A DNA stretch of 64,000 bases from Stomoxys calcitrans (Eukaryota > Arthropoda > Insecta > Diptera > Muscidae). Of the stretch, positions 42,291 to 52,255 are shown one piece after another (the stretch's first letter is position 1; the number at the start of each line of letters is the position of its first letter). Location of the stretch: contig NC_081552.1 of NCBI RefSeq assembly GCF_963082655.1, forward strand, positions 182,698,571 through 182,762,570, in the 5' to 3' direction. The position numbers were made by a program, and so were the translations under genes. The notes beneath the pieces were generated by a model. The model was not told where the DNA came from. It did no database searches and was given only the letters and a program-made list of their open reading frames with translations.

Positions 42291-42650
42291 GATAGAGATA
42301 ACTCTTTGAAATGTTATCGTTATCGAAATCATGTGCAAAATTTCAAGCCCCTAGGCGATCTGGGTGTCTCTTGACAGGACCCTAAAGTTGGTCAACTCGG
42401 CATTCTTCGGGGTGCCGAATCTTCATTTGTGGTCCGATTTTCGAAATTCTTGTTTTTGGAAATCGGACCACAAATGAAGATTTGGCAGCCCGAACAATTT
42501 TTCGAAATGCCGAAATGTGACCAACTTTAGGGGCCTGCCAAGAGGCACCCTGACCACCAGAGGCCTTAAAATGTTGCACATGATCTCGAAAACACTTTAG
42601 CTTTAAATATTTCCAATTTTAAAGAATTATCTCCATCCGTTCTCAAATGG
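42288..42650. mobile_element. Foldback element with about 170-bp inverted arms (MITE M2 relative)
   Basis: The left arm includes CATGTGCAAAATTTCAAGCC, CCTAAAGTTGGTCA, GTGCCGAATCTTCATTTGTG and GTCCGATTT (to 42440). The right arm carries the inverse from AAATCGGACCACAAATGAAG (42460 on) through GACCAACTTTAGGGG and TTAAAATGTTGCACATGATC. Only about 20 bp separate the arms. The inner words GGGCTGCCAAATCTT and GTGGTCC link it to MITE M2 at 11030 and 15781. An RNA from this region would form a long hairpin. No coding capacity. Confidence 0.8.
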
Positions 42651-43628
42651 CATACTGTCTACTTGTTTTTTTTTTCGATTTTCTACCACTGCATCAGCTG
42701 ACTTCCAAAATATATCAATGTAAAGTTTGGGTACCGTTGTACTGCGGTGTTTAAATTTCGTACGAACGCAAAGTACCGAAACAAAGCAACTGTGGGTTAC
42801 GATATGAAACATATTGAATGCAATGCATAGTTTACTATTATTAAATTTTTTAACAAATTTAACATTAATGCTAATATTTTTTTAACCATTGTATGTGCAA
42901 AAACAAAAAATATGTTAAAGCTTCAACAATTAATTTTATGCTTGGTGGCTTTTTGGTTGCCTTAAAAATACTTAACCGATACATTTTTAAATAGTATACA
43001 ATGTGAAAATTTAGTACCGTGGCATTTTGAAACACGATACATTGTTCGAATACAAAGCAACTAATATTTTGGAAATCAGCCATACCTGTGTGTATATCGA
43101 AATATGGAATTAATATTGCTTACTTTTATTTAAAGAAGTTTTTGTGCCTAATTGTGAACGCCTAGCCTCACTCGGACGAGAACGGCTGACTTATATAATC
43201 ATGCCGGTCAAGAATATATACCTACTTTATAGCATTTTTTTGTTTGTTTTAAAGTGAAATCTTATCTTCATACACGTTGCCTGTGAAACACCATTGTAAT
43301 ATCCATCATATGGCAACACTCCCTTATTATATGGTTTTAATGAGTGTAAGTGATACTGTACTCACCAACACTTGCAAACAATACCAATTAAAATTCGCTC
43401 CATACAAATATTTTGTGACAGATAAAAATATGAATGAATGAAATGGCAAATTAAAGGAAAGGTAACAAAAAGAACTACGAGTATGAGAAGCAACAACAAT
43501 CTATGTAAAAAAAGCTCTGTTAAAAAAATAACATGGTTATTTGTGTTTTTTTTTTTGTAATAACGGTAAAGAGAAGTTTAAGAGCACAAAACTCCTACTT
43601 GCATGTCTGGTATGAAGTCATACCTATA
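42651..43628. other. Non-coding stretch, no gene recognised
   Basis: AT-rich. A CATCCGTTCTCAAATGGCAT and TTCTACCACTGC remnant at 42641-42690 resembles the outer end of MITE M2 (CCGTTCTCACACGGCAT ... CCACTGTG). The words GGTACCGT and AGTACCG recur (42730, 42770 and 43012). No gene seen. Confidence 0.4.
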
Positions 43629-43804
43629 GGCTGGTACTATATTTGTTTTTAATGTTGAAAACACTTATTTTTACGGTTACTTTTTTGAAACACTACAAAA
43701 ATCTCAATGAAAACATAATATCTGCAAGTTTTTTTGCTTCATAATCTACTATCGAAAAGAGTAATCACGAAAAAATGTTGCGAAAAACACACATAGTACT
43801 AGCC
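43629..43804. mobile_element. Short MITE with GGCTGGTACTAT termini
   Basis: GGCTGGTACTATATTTGTTT (43629-43648) is matched inverted by AAAAACACACATAGTACTAGCC at 43783-43804, with two mismatches, giving a 176-bp element. The flanks CTATA and ATATT suggest a TA-type target. The word GGCTGGTACTATG also occurs at 2511, without a visible partner. Confidence 0.6.
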
Positions 43805-43909
43805 ATATTGTGGAACATTCATTTCATGTTGTAGGGCACATTGTGTTTCCTTGGCATCGCTCCAAATAGATAGCTCCGACAGAGACAGCTTTAGATCCTA
43901 CGAACGTAC

Positions 43910-44065
43910 CTAGATAACTCTATCACTAAATATACAGATATCCCACCAGCCACCGTTCCTTGACGGCACAATTTCCGCAGCCCTGGAAAATGCCAAGACC
44001 TTCGCCTGGAATATGCTGCAATTTTCTCTCATATGAAGAGAGACGTTGATGAGTAGTTCCGCACA
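43910..44065 (-). pseudogene. LINE RNase H fragment
   Basis: The minus strand reads NCSIFQAKVLAFSRAAEIVP and WWDICIFSD, matching the RNase H pattern CS.FQAEV.AI..A followed by the second catalytic aspartate in FSDS. The first aspartate and the remainder are missing. The adjacent 44066-44360 has a 97-codon plus-strand ORF of no known type and may be more of the same LINE. Confidence 0.5.
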
Positions 44066-44469
44066 TTGGAGTCCGCAACCCAAACTTTATTTGCCCCTTC
44101 TGATATTCCGGCTTCATTCCACAATGTCCACCCTCGTTATGTAGTTACTCTGCAAGTTGGCCATAGTCCTGGTATGCTGGTATATCTGACCGGTAACTTC
44201 CGTAGCGGGTCATGTCGGAACAACCTGAACAGTGTCCTCTTCGTCGGCCCTATTAACACCTCCAAGGACCTGGTCCCAGTAGCACTCATAGTATCATTAA
44301 TTGCCCAGAAACACCAAGGAATTCCGCCGATTTCGATAGCCGCAAAGGCTGTCCCTTAACCTTAACTCAGGAACTTTCATCCAAGGGGAAAATAAGATCA
44401 GATGGAATTCGCTAAGCCATCTAATATGTATGATACTTAAATCAGTTTTTATTTGATTTTTTTTAAGGT

Positions 44470-44940
44470 TTTATTTGATCGGGGGATAGGTTTCTAATTT
44501 CAGCCAATCGGATCAAAATTGGGGCTTCAAGAATTTAAATATGGGGATCCATTTATAAGAAGGCTAAACCAATTTATGAACCAAGTGGGTGGGGTTTGGT
44601 AGGAGTTTTCTATGGGCCCAATCAGTCCAATCGGGGAATATGGTTATATGGGGTCCATTTCTATTTATGAATCTATCTAGGTGATATTCGGTGTGTATCA
44701 CAATGGACTTAAATTGTCCAAGTGAGTCTGCTAAGGAAATAGACTGCCACTAAAATCTAATCTAAACCTATATTCATACCTGAACCCATTGAAGCTTACG
44801 CAATTCCCAGCAACCCACATCAATGAGAAGTAACTATGCAAACTTTCAGGCGGATGCCTTCATTTTTACCGACAGGCGAAAAGAATTCGGATAAATACCA
44901 TACCCTACAAGAATGATCTATATGGCGGCCATTCCGAAAG
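44470..44940 (+). repeat. Hairpin-capped repeat fragment containing a family H tail
   Basis: TTTCAGCCAATCGGATCAAA, GGGGCTTCAAGAATTTAAAT and GGATCCATTTATAAGAAGG match the internal monomers. The words GTATCACAATGGACTTAAAT through AGACTGCCACTAAAATCTAA at 44694-44755 belong to the family H tail and interrupt it. The remainder continues with CCAGCAACCCACATCAATGA and GACAGGCGAAAAG. Confidence 0.5.
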
Positions 44941-44975
44941 TTGGACCTATGTGACCCATGCTTGGCACTAATTGA

Positions 44976-46266
44976 TTGGGTTGCCTAAAAAGTAATTGCT
45001 GATTTTTTAAAAGAAAGTAAATGCATTTTTAATAAAACTTAGAATGAACTTTAATCAAATATATACATTTTTCATTTTCCTTTTGTTCGATAACCTTTTG
45101 CTATCTTCCTGGCAAATTTAGTATTCCACGCTCATAGAACTTCTGGCCTTTATCTGCAAAAAACTGAACCAAGTGCGATTTTATAGCCACCACCGAAAGA
45201 TTTACCATTTAAGGAGTTCTGCAAAGATCGAAATAAATGGTAGTCTGATGGTGCAAGGTCAGGGCTATATGGTGGATGCATCAAAAGTTCCCAGCCAAGC
45301 TCACTCAGTTTTTGACGAGTGACCAAAGATGTGTGCGGTCTAGCGTTGTCCTGGTGGAATAGACACCTTTACGATTGACCAATTCTGGTCGCTTCTTTTT
45401 GATGGCTGTATTCAATTTGTCCAATTGTTGACAGTAAACATCCGAATTAATCGTTTGGTTCCTTGAAAGTAGCTCAAAATATACCACACCCTTCCAATCC
45501 CACCAAACAGACAGCATAACCTTCTTTTGGTGGATATCAGCCTTTGAAGTGGTTTGAGCTGGTTCACCATGCTTGAACCATGATCGTTTTCGACTAACGT
45601 TGTTGTAAACAATCCATTTTTCATCTCCAGTTATGATTCGTTTTAAAAACGGATCGAATTCATTGCGTTTAAGGTGCATATCACAAGCGTTGATTCGGTT
45701 TGTTAAATGAATTTCTTTCAATACATGTGGTACCCAAATATCAAGCTTTTTCACCAGTCCAAGACTTTTTATGTGATAATGAACGGTTGATTTTGGTATA
45801 TTTAACTTCTCTCCTATCTCACGCTCAGTTACATGACGATCCAATTCTATTAATGCTTTGATTTGGTCATCATCAACTTCATTTGGCCGAACTGAACGTG
45901 GCTCATCTTTAAGTGAAAAATCTCCAGAACGGAATTTGCGAAACCAATTTTGACACTGTCTTCCTTTTAAGGCTTTATCACCATACACATCTCGTAACTA
46001 TTTAGCAACCTGCTCCGCTTTTTTTCCTTTACGGAAATAATAAAGTAAAATTTGACGAAAATGCTCCTTTGTGGGTCGCATATTAAAATTGACGCCAAAC
46101 AAACAAATGTAAACAAAATTTCGCGCACTTTTTTTCTAAAGCAAGCTAAAAGTAACAGCTGATAACTGACAGAAGAAAGAACGCAATTACAGAGTCACAA
46201 GCCGTTGAAAAAATTTGTCAACGCCGACTATATGAAAAATCCGCAATTACTTTTTGCGCAACCCAA
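44976..46266 (-). mobile_element. mariner transposon with terminal inverted repeats
   Basis: The element is 1291 bp, the usual size for mariner. Left end TTGGGTTGCCTAAAAAGTAA (44976 on) and the inverse of the right end TTGGGTTGCGCAAAAAGTAA (46266 downward) match over about 32 bp with few differences. The right flank is TA; the left is GA, presumably a mutated TA target duplication. It carries one transposase pseudogene on the minus strand. Confidence 0.92.
45072..46081 (-). pseudogene. mariner transposase, inactivated
   Basis: Mariner transposases cut and paste the element using a D,D34D catalytic triad. From the ATG at 46081 the frame has an in-frame TAG at codon 28 (45998-46000), then 227 open codons (45305-45988): the helix-turn-helix region GRQCQNWFRKFRSGDFSLKD and LNIPKSTVHYHIKSLGLVKK, the WVPHVLKE motif (family consensus WVPHEL), ITGDEKWIVYNN (first D) and SVWWDWKGVVYFELL. 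A frameshift near 45360 precedes FHQDNARPHTSLV (second D), and MHPPYSPDLAPSDYHLF gives the third D. Another frameshift near 45200 and a stop near 45112 follow. At about 336 codons its length matches the family. All three aspartates survive, but the gene cannot give a full protein. Confidence 0.9.
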
Positions 46267-46614
46267 TAGAAGGGGACTAATACAACTATGGGTCTAAACT
46301 TCAACGAAAACTGATGAAAACTACGATTACCATAACAAATAAAACAGGATCAAAAACAGAACTGTACTTCAAGTTTCATTCCGATAGCATCACCTGTGAA
46401 AACAATAGTGTGCTTAGAGCAAACAGGTAAACGGATGTGACTCAAGTGCTTCGACTAAACAAACTTGATTGCACAATACGAGGTACTTGTATTCATACTC
46501 TCTATTCGTTCAATATTTGTGTTCGGTATTTTACCATATTTTTTGTGTAACCACAGAAAGTTGGAATAATCGCGACCATCTGGTAAGCCTATACCTACCC
46601 TATCGGCAAAACAA

Positions 46615-46765
46615 ATGTGTTCGAATCCTGACGAGAACATCGAACATTTTTTATTGGTGTTTAATCCCTCAATAATGCTACCGACATTTGTGAAGTACTC
46701 TTTTAAGTGGTGTCGCTCTACGGCACGCCGTTCGAACGTGGCATGAAAAAAGAGGTCCCTTATGT
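46615..46765 (+). repeat. SINE copy, partial
   Basis: It starts at box B (GTGTTCGAATCCTGACGAGA), continues TTTAATCCCTCAATAATGCT, ACATTTGTGAAGTACTC and GGCACGCCGTTCGAACGTGG, to AAAGAGGTCCCTTATG. Head and tail are missing. Confidence 0.65.
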
Positions 46766-46851
46766 TGTTTATGGGATATTTTTGTGGCATTTTGTGGCAT
46801 ATTTTCATTAGGAATTGAAAATACTAATTTGTAATAAAACCCGAATAACCA

Positions 46852-47755
46852 AACAAGTAAAACCGTACTAAGTTCGGCCAGGCCGAATCTTGGGAACCCA
46901 CCACCATGGGTTGATATATGTGCTATATCAAGTTATTGACCGAGTCATAGAAAAACACCACCTCCAAAATTTCAGGCAAATAGAGTAATAATTGCGGCCT
47001 CCAGAGGCTAAAATAGTAAAATCGGTAGACGGGTTTACATGGCAACTTTAACAGGTTATATACCGATTTAGATCAGTCATACCAAAACGACATATGCAAC
47101 CATATTGGATAAGAATTGTGCCCTCTAGAAGCTCAAGAAGTCAAATCGGGAGATCGGTTTATATGGCGGCTATATCAGGATATGGGCTGATTTGGACAAT
47201 ACTTGGTTCAATTGTCATAGCAAAACGCCACGTGCAAAATTTCAGCCAATTCGGATAAGAATTGCGCCCTCTAGAGGCTCAAGGTCCAAGATCGGCTTAT
47301 ATGGCAGCTATATCAGGTTATCAACCGATTGAGACCATACTTGACACAGCTTTTGGAAGTCAAAATAAAACACTTCATGCAAAATTTCGGCCAAATCGGA
47401 TGAGAATTGCGCCCTCTGGAAGTCCAAGAAGTCTTATCGGGAGATCGGTTTATATGGTGGCTATATCATGTTTTGGGCTGATTTAGACCATACTTGGCAC
47501 AATTGTCAATTGGAAGTCATAACAAAACACAACGTGCAAAATTTCAGACAATTCGGAAAAGAATTGCGCCCTCTAGAGGCTCAAGAAGTCAAGACCCAAG
47601 ATCGATTTATATGGCAGCTACATATATTAAAATATGCACCGACTTGGCCCATAAACAATCCCAACCGACCTACACTAATAAGAAGTAAAGTGTTGCCGAT
47701 GTTCGGATTTCCGTATTTTATGAACGCAGACACACTTTCTACGACAGACGATTAA
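46852..47755 (+). repeat. Hairpin-capped repeat, nearly full-length copy
   Basis: It starts AACAAGTAAAACCGTACTAA with the hairpin TTCGGCCAGGCCGAA (46876-46890, perfect arms) and CCCACCACCATGGGTTGA. CAAAATTTCAGCCAATTCGG, GAATTGCGCCCTCTAGAGGC and TCAAGAAGTC recur in about five monomers. It is truncated after GACAGACGATT. The distal GGTGGGTATAAAA end is missing. Confidence 0.8.
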
Positions 47756-49440
47756 CGTAGCACCGAGAGACTCGGTTCAATCACCGCCTGACCGCTGCAG
47801 ATCACCCGTATATAGACAGTCTTTAGCCATCATCCGGCTTTAATCTCGTGGTGTCCTTTACACTCCACAGCTCGTTAGTCAACCTAACTAAATCTTCCCT
47901 TTAAGACTTTCTTACATTTTAAGGCCGATGTTGAATCTGCAGCATAACTACCCTAATCCAATAGCCGCATTCGGGGTTTTCTTACATCCTTATACCATCA
48001 TATTTTGTTCTTCCTACTTTTCGGTTACCTGGCCAGGCAAGCCGGCTTTTAGGCAGATACTACAGGCTTTGGACCAAGACCTCGATGTTCTCTTCACTTG
48101 AAAAAGTCCTCCCTAGCGTACGGAATGCTTCTTCTTATTGACCTATTAAACTTCTACCATTGCGTTCTCCTTGGTCGTCTTAATAACATGTATCGCCACT
48201 GGATGATGTTTATCAATTTACCTTTAGTGGTGTTACTTTTTAATAAGCCTCCTATCAATGGTAGTGTGAGTAGATCAGTTTATATTCTAGGACTACGATT
48301 GATCAATAGATAGTCGAATGTGTTCCCTGATCTGTTCTTCAGAATATCAGCAGGGCAACTGTCTGTCCTACTTTCATAATCATAATCTTAACAATAACAT
48401 ATATTTATACTGTTGGCTTGGTTTCCAACCGTCTATTTTGATGCTCACTGTATATATTGAAGGCGAATATAAATCATAACAGTTGTTATTTTTATGCTTT
48501 CTACATTATTTCTCAAGCTCGAGTAAAAAAATAATAAAATGTGACATGCATAACACTACCAGCATACAAACATTAAAACACATACTAACGTATGTTATGA
48601 ATGTATATATGTAGGCATGCATGTTTGCAGAAACCATATGTTTATTGGCTTGGGGCCAAGCACAAAACGAACGAATGAAACACTTTCCGAAAGAATTAAA
48701 AAAGCATAAAAGTCAAACAAATCCCTCAAACCAAACATCAAAACACAAAAGAAGATTGCCACATGCGAAATAGTATAGGGCAGAATGAAATGGGGGGCAA
48801 AAAAGTGTCTAATAGAGGCTAAAACGAAGTCGACATACATGGCTACACATTTCTGAGATATAAACAATGGGGCGAACAGCTGATTTTATAGACTCAATCA
48901 AACACACACCCCCACACATATACACTTACTCACTCTCTGGCTCTCTATTTGCCATACAAAACAGCCGGCAAACATTGACCACCGAGAGGGAAGTATTGTA
49001 AATACATACTCTCAAAATCTATGAAATAAACTTACATTTTCGATCGACTAGACGAAGGCAATAACCTAAAGTTTAGTTTATTAACACAATCGATTAGCCA
49101 ATGCCTGAGATGTCTACACAAAATTAACAACAAATTCCTTTGGTTGTTTATCGATTGTATTTGTAGCTCTACAGCTCAAGACAAATGGCATTGTGTGATT
49201 CTGTTTTTGTTTTGGTATGGTGTGGTGTATGGTGAGGTAAATGTTTCAAATCAAATAAAAAACTTGAGAATTTAAGCTAATTATCATGGACATTAGATAT
49301 TTAAAATGATTAGGTTGACGCAAACATGAACAATGATAACAACTAAAGCGTAGAGTACGACGTAGATGGCTAGTCAATAGGCCAAAACAGAAATATGGTA
49401 ACCTCAGTGGTATTCGTTGGTGAAGCAGATAGGATTTGAA
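47756..49440. other. Non-coding stretch, no gene recognised
   Basis: 47760-48310 is of intermediate GC content with no recognisable element; a 71-codon ORF at 48098 is unassigned. From 48320 the sequence becomes AT-rich and repeat-poor, with microsatellite-like CACACACCCCCACACA near 48902. No splice structure could be assigned. Confidence 0.4.
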
Positions 49441-49686
49441 GGCCACCTTGGTGCATTGGTCCGCCTATAACTCCGAACGCCTGGGTTCATATCCCGGCCT
49501 GAACATCAGTTATTCCCTTACAAATGCTGGCGACATTTTTAAGGTATCCACGCATGTTAAATCTTCGTGGCATAAAATTAAATACCCATATAATTGAGCT
49601 AAAACTTAAATAGGACTGCATTCATTGACATGTGAAAAGAATGAAAAGAATGTTCTTTAATAGAATGAGCATGGACTAATTTGCAG
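49441..49686 (+). repeat. Diverged SINE copy with head
   Basis: The head GGCCACCTTGGTGCATTGGT and box B CTGGGTTCATATCCCGGCCT are recognisable, and ATGCTGGCGACATTTTTAAG and TAGGACTGCATTCATTGACA follow. It is more diverged than most copies, and CCGCCTATAACTCCGAACGC has lost box A-to-B sequence. Confidence 0.7.
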
Positions 49687-49997
49687 AAGATGGGATCTTC
49701 CTAAATACGGATACTTCGAAACCGGACAAATACAGTTGACATACATCATAATTGAGACGGTGTTTCTTTCCATTACAGGGTAGCTGACACGAAGTGTTAC
49801 CAAGTTCACACTGGTATACAACCCAGCACGGCGTATACAAATTAATCACATTGGCATAAAAGTGAATGAACACACACATGATAACTGGTCAACCACAAAT
49901 GTTCATAAATCAACAGCAGTGTTTGTGAAAGAAAGGTCCCCCTGTGTGTCAACGTGTTGTGCACAGTTTATTTTTAATGATTGCAAAAAGTTTTTGT

Positions 49998-50064
49998 GAG
50001 CTGCTGAGTATCGAACCTGTGTTTCTTCGATCCCATGACAGCCAGTCGCCTATGCAGAAACAAT
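49998..50064 (-). repeat. tRNA-like sequence, possibly a second SINE family or tRNA pseudogene
   Basis: On the minus strand GACTGGCTGTCATGGGATCG leads to CACAGGTTCGATACTCAGCA, a good box B with T-arm-like flanks. A matching box A (something like GCATAGGCGACTGG) is present but poor. It differs from the main SINE. A functional tRNA is unlikely because no complete acceptor stem is visible. Confidence 0.35.
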
Positions 50065-50267
50065 GCTTAAGAGTCATTTGCACTTAAAGTTGCTATATAT
50101 ACATTTTGGAGGGGCGATGTTCACAACGGTTGATGTATGAAACAACAACGCGCGTTGAAAAAAACCACCCCGCATGTTGACAATATATTCAACAACGTCT
50201 GTGTATGATAATGGCACCATTGATGCATGAATTTACGACGTTTTTTTCATATCAGTGTAAAGCAGAT

Positions 50268-50332
50268 GTTAGCATGGTTTCAAATTCTGGCAAGTACATC
50301 AAAAAATGTTCAGTAGTGGTTATCCCCTCCTT
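50268..50332 (+). repeat. SINE internal fragment
   Basis: GTTAGCATGGTTTCAAATTC, TGGCAAGTACATCAAAAAAT and TTCAGTAGTGGTTATCCCCT match box A end, box B and the first part of the body, with a deletion between the boxes. It is followed directly by family C. Confidence 0.55.
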
Positions 50333-50339
50333 TACATAT

Positions 50340-51150
50340 GTAAACTGCATTTGTCAGACCTATTATGCTATATGGTGTTGTGGTCCGGTGGACGACGCTT
50401 CACATTCCACCTACTGTTCAATAAACAGCTGGATCCAAAGGATGCTTTGTTTGTGCATCCCAGCCGCACTGAGGACGACACCATTTGATGCACTGAATTT
50501 AATGCTACATCAAATGCTAATGGAGATTGAGGCTAGACAAATTGCTGTGACCACTGCTGTGAGGCTAAGGGAGCTTTCTCTTTGGTAATGTGGCGGCTAC
50601 GGACAATGTGTTATTCTTGTTACAATGTCCGATGTTCCAGACAGTGTAGATAATACACTGCCTGAGCTGCTTTTTGTACCGCTATTCCTAATAGAACCGA
50701 CTGGAACTACATTCCTGGTAAGATAAGTTACAAAGGGTTCTATACGGATGGTTTCAAACTAAGCGACTAGGTGGGCTTTGGAGTATACTATGAAGAACTA
50801 GGACTGGTCATATCGAGAAGTTTACCCGACCACTGTAGTGTGTATCAAGCGGAGATCCTTGCAATTAAAGAAGTGATGGAACAACTAATGCCAGACAGGC
50901 ATTAAATTCCTCAGATCTCTCAGCGAGATGACTGAACAGTTTAAAATTTACCTGTTCCGGGTGCAGAGCTAAAGAGAATTGTAGAACAGATTCCTGTTCC
51001 TGGGGAACAGGAATCTGTGGGTATACTTCTAGCGACATGTAAGCTTAGTCTTCAGGATTAGGCGTGAAGGGCAACGAAAGACAGATAGTGACAAAGCTGC
51101 GGTTGTGAACACTCCAAAATTATGTGGCCCAATCTAGACTTGAACGACAA
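50340..51150 (+). pseudogene. Family C non-LTR retrotransposon, RT end and RNase H
   Basis: Frames give CYMVLWSGGRRFTFHLLFNK, then ALRTTPFDALNLMLHQMLME and IEARQIAVTTAVRLRELSLW (50460-50585), a break, IPNRTDWNYIPG-like codons, YKGFYTDGFKL (RNase H start, catalytic D present), VGFGVYYEELGLVISRSLPD and HCSVYQAEILAIKEVMEQL. After a gap come a degraded WVPG-like block (VPGAELKRI), ATCKLSLQD and a final block to 51150. This copy shows the family C order uninterrupted, which is how the split copy at 17130/20071 was recognised. Stops throughout. Confidence 0.75.
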
Positions 51151-51205
51151 TGAAAGGTAAAAATCAGGAGATTGATTTATATATAAGCAATATCTATGCA
51201 CATGG

Positions 51206-51411
51206 AGGCCACCGTAGCGCAAGGGTTTGCATGTCCGCCTATGACGCTTATCGCCCGGATTCGAATCCTGGCGAGACCATCAGAAAAAATGTTTTTTTGG
51301 TTTTTCCCTGCCAATACTGGCAACATTTCTGAGGTACTATGCCATGTAAAAACTTCTCTCCAAAGAGGTGTTGCACTACGGACTCGGCTATAAAAAGGAG
51401 GCCCCTTATCA
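51206..51411 (+). repeat. tRNA-derived SINE copy, tail replaced
   Basis: The head GGCCACCGTAGCGCAAGGGT, box B GGATTCGAATCCTGGC and the body run to AAGGAGGCCCCTTATCATTG, after which family H sequence begins. The usual SINE tail is missing, so the two may be fused or one may have inserted at the break. Confidence 0.8.
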
Positions 51412-51575
51412 TTGTGGACATTCGCAAGTTGTTGGGCTTTTAAAAACAATCTGGATGTTTCTACGTTGGGAACTAAAATGCATCTTGCTCTCCTGTTCCT
51501 GTGGTATCACAATGGGCGAAAACGTTTAAGTGAGTCTGATGGCAGACTGCAACTTAAACCTAACCTAATCACCCC
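51412..51575 (+). repeat. Family H retroelement tail
   Basis: GATGTTTCTACGTTGGGAAC, CTCCTGTTCCTGTGGTATCA, CAATGGGCGAAAACGTTTAA, GTGAGTCTGATGGCAGACTG and CAACTTAAACCTAACCTAA. The CCTAACC end is like that of family A. This is the longest family H piece in the window. Confidence 0.6.
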
Positions 51576-51580
51576 TAATA

Positions 51581-51660
51581 TTTCTGGCGAAATTAGTAAG
51601 GTACTTTGTCATGTTTCCAAAGAGTTGTCGCACTACGCACACCGTTCGGACTCGGCTATT
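51581..51660 (+). repeat. SINE body fragment
   Basis: GGCGAAATTAGTAAGGTACT, CATGTTTCCAAAGAGTTGTC and ACACCGTTCGGACTCGGCTA match the middle of the SINE. Neither the head nor the tail is present. Confidence 0.6.
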
Positions 51661-52255
51661 AATGGTATATTGATGGACAAATTTCCGTTTGTAAAGAATT
51701 TGCTTCTACGTTTATTTAAAACGAAAATTATTCGTGTTGGAGTTCCAGCGTAATAGTGCAATTGCATTATATTTGGCTGCAAAATCCCAACGGGGTGTTG
51801 TTTGCGAACTCAAACAGCTCAAAGTGAACAAAATGTTTTGTGTTTCGCACCATAAATCGTTATAATAATACTGGTAGCAAAGTCAAACAAGATTCGGAAG
51901 ACCTCAGCTTGGATGACTTAAAATTTTGTTTTTTAACAGATTCACCAGACATTATATTTGAGCTTTTTCCAACCGGTCTACATATTCGTTTTGGGGGTTT
52001 TTGAGCTGGGGCTCTTCCCCCAGGCTTCTTTTGGGTGAACCATTCCCCAGCATACTTGATTCCATTTTTTTAACCACATTTCTGATTTCCAATTGCCTTA
52101 AGATTGCAGACAAAATTTCGCTAAATTCTAATTATAAAGACGTTTCATTTGAGTCCCATATAGTCCCAGTCAGAATATAAAGGGTGCTTTTTTAAGAGCT
52201 AAAGGAAAGTTAAAAAAAAAACTCATTAAAATATCGATAGTACGGACCATATAAT

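Noticed and set aside
49998..50064. Functional tRNA gene
   Set aside because: Box B is good but no complete acceptor stem and no clean anticodon stem-loop can be drawn.
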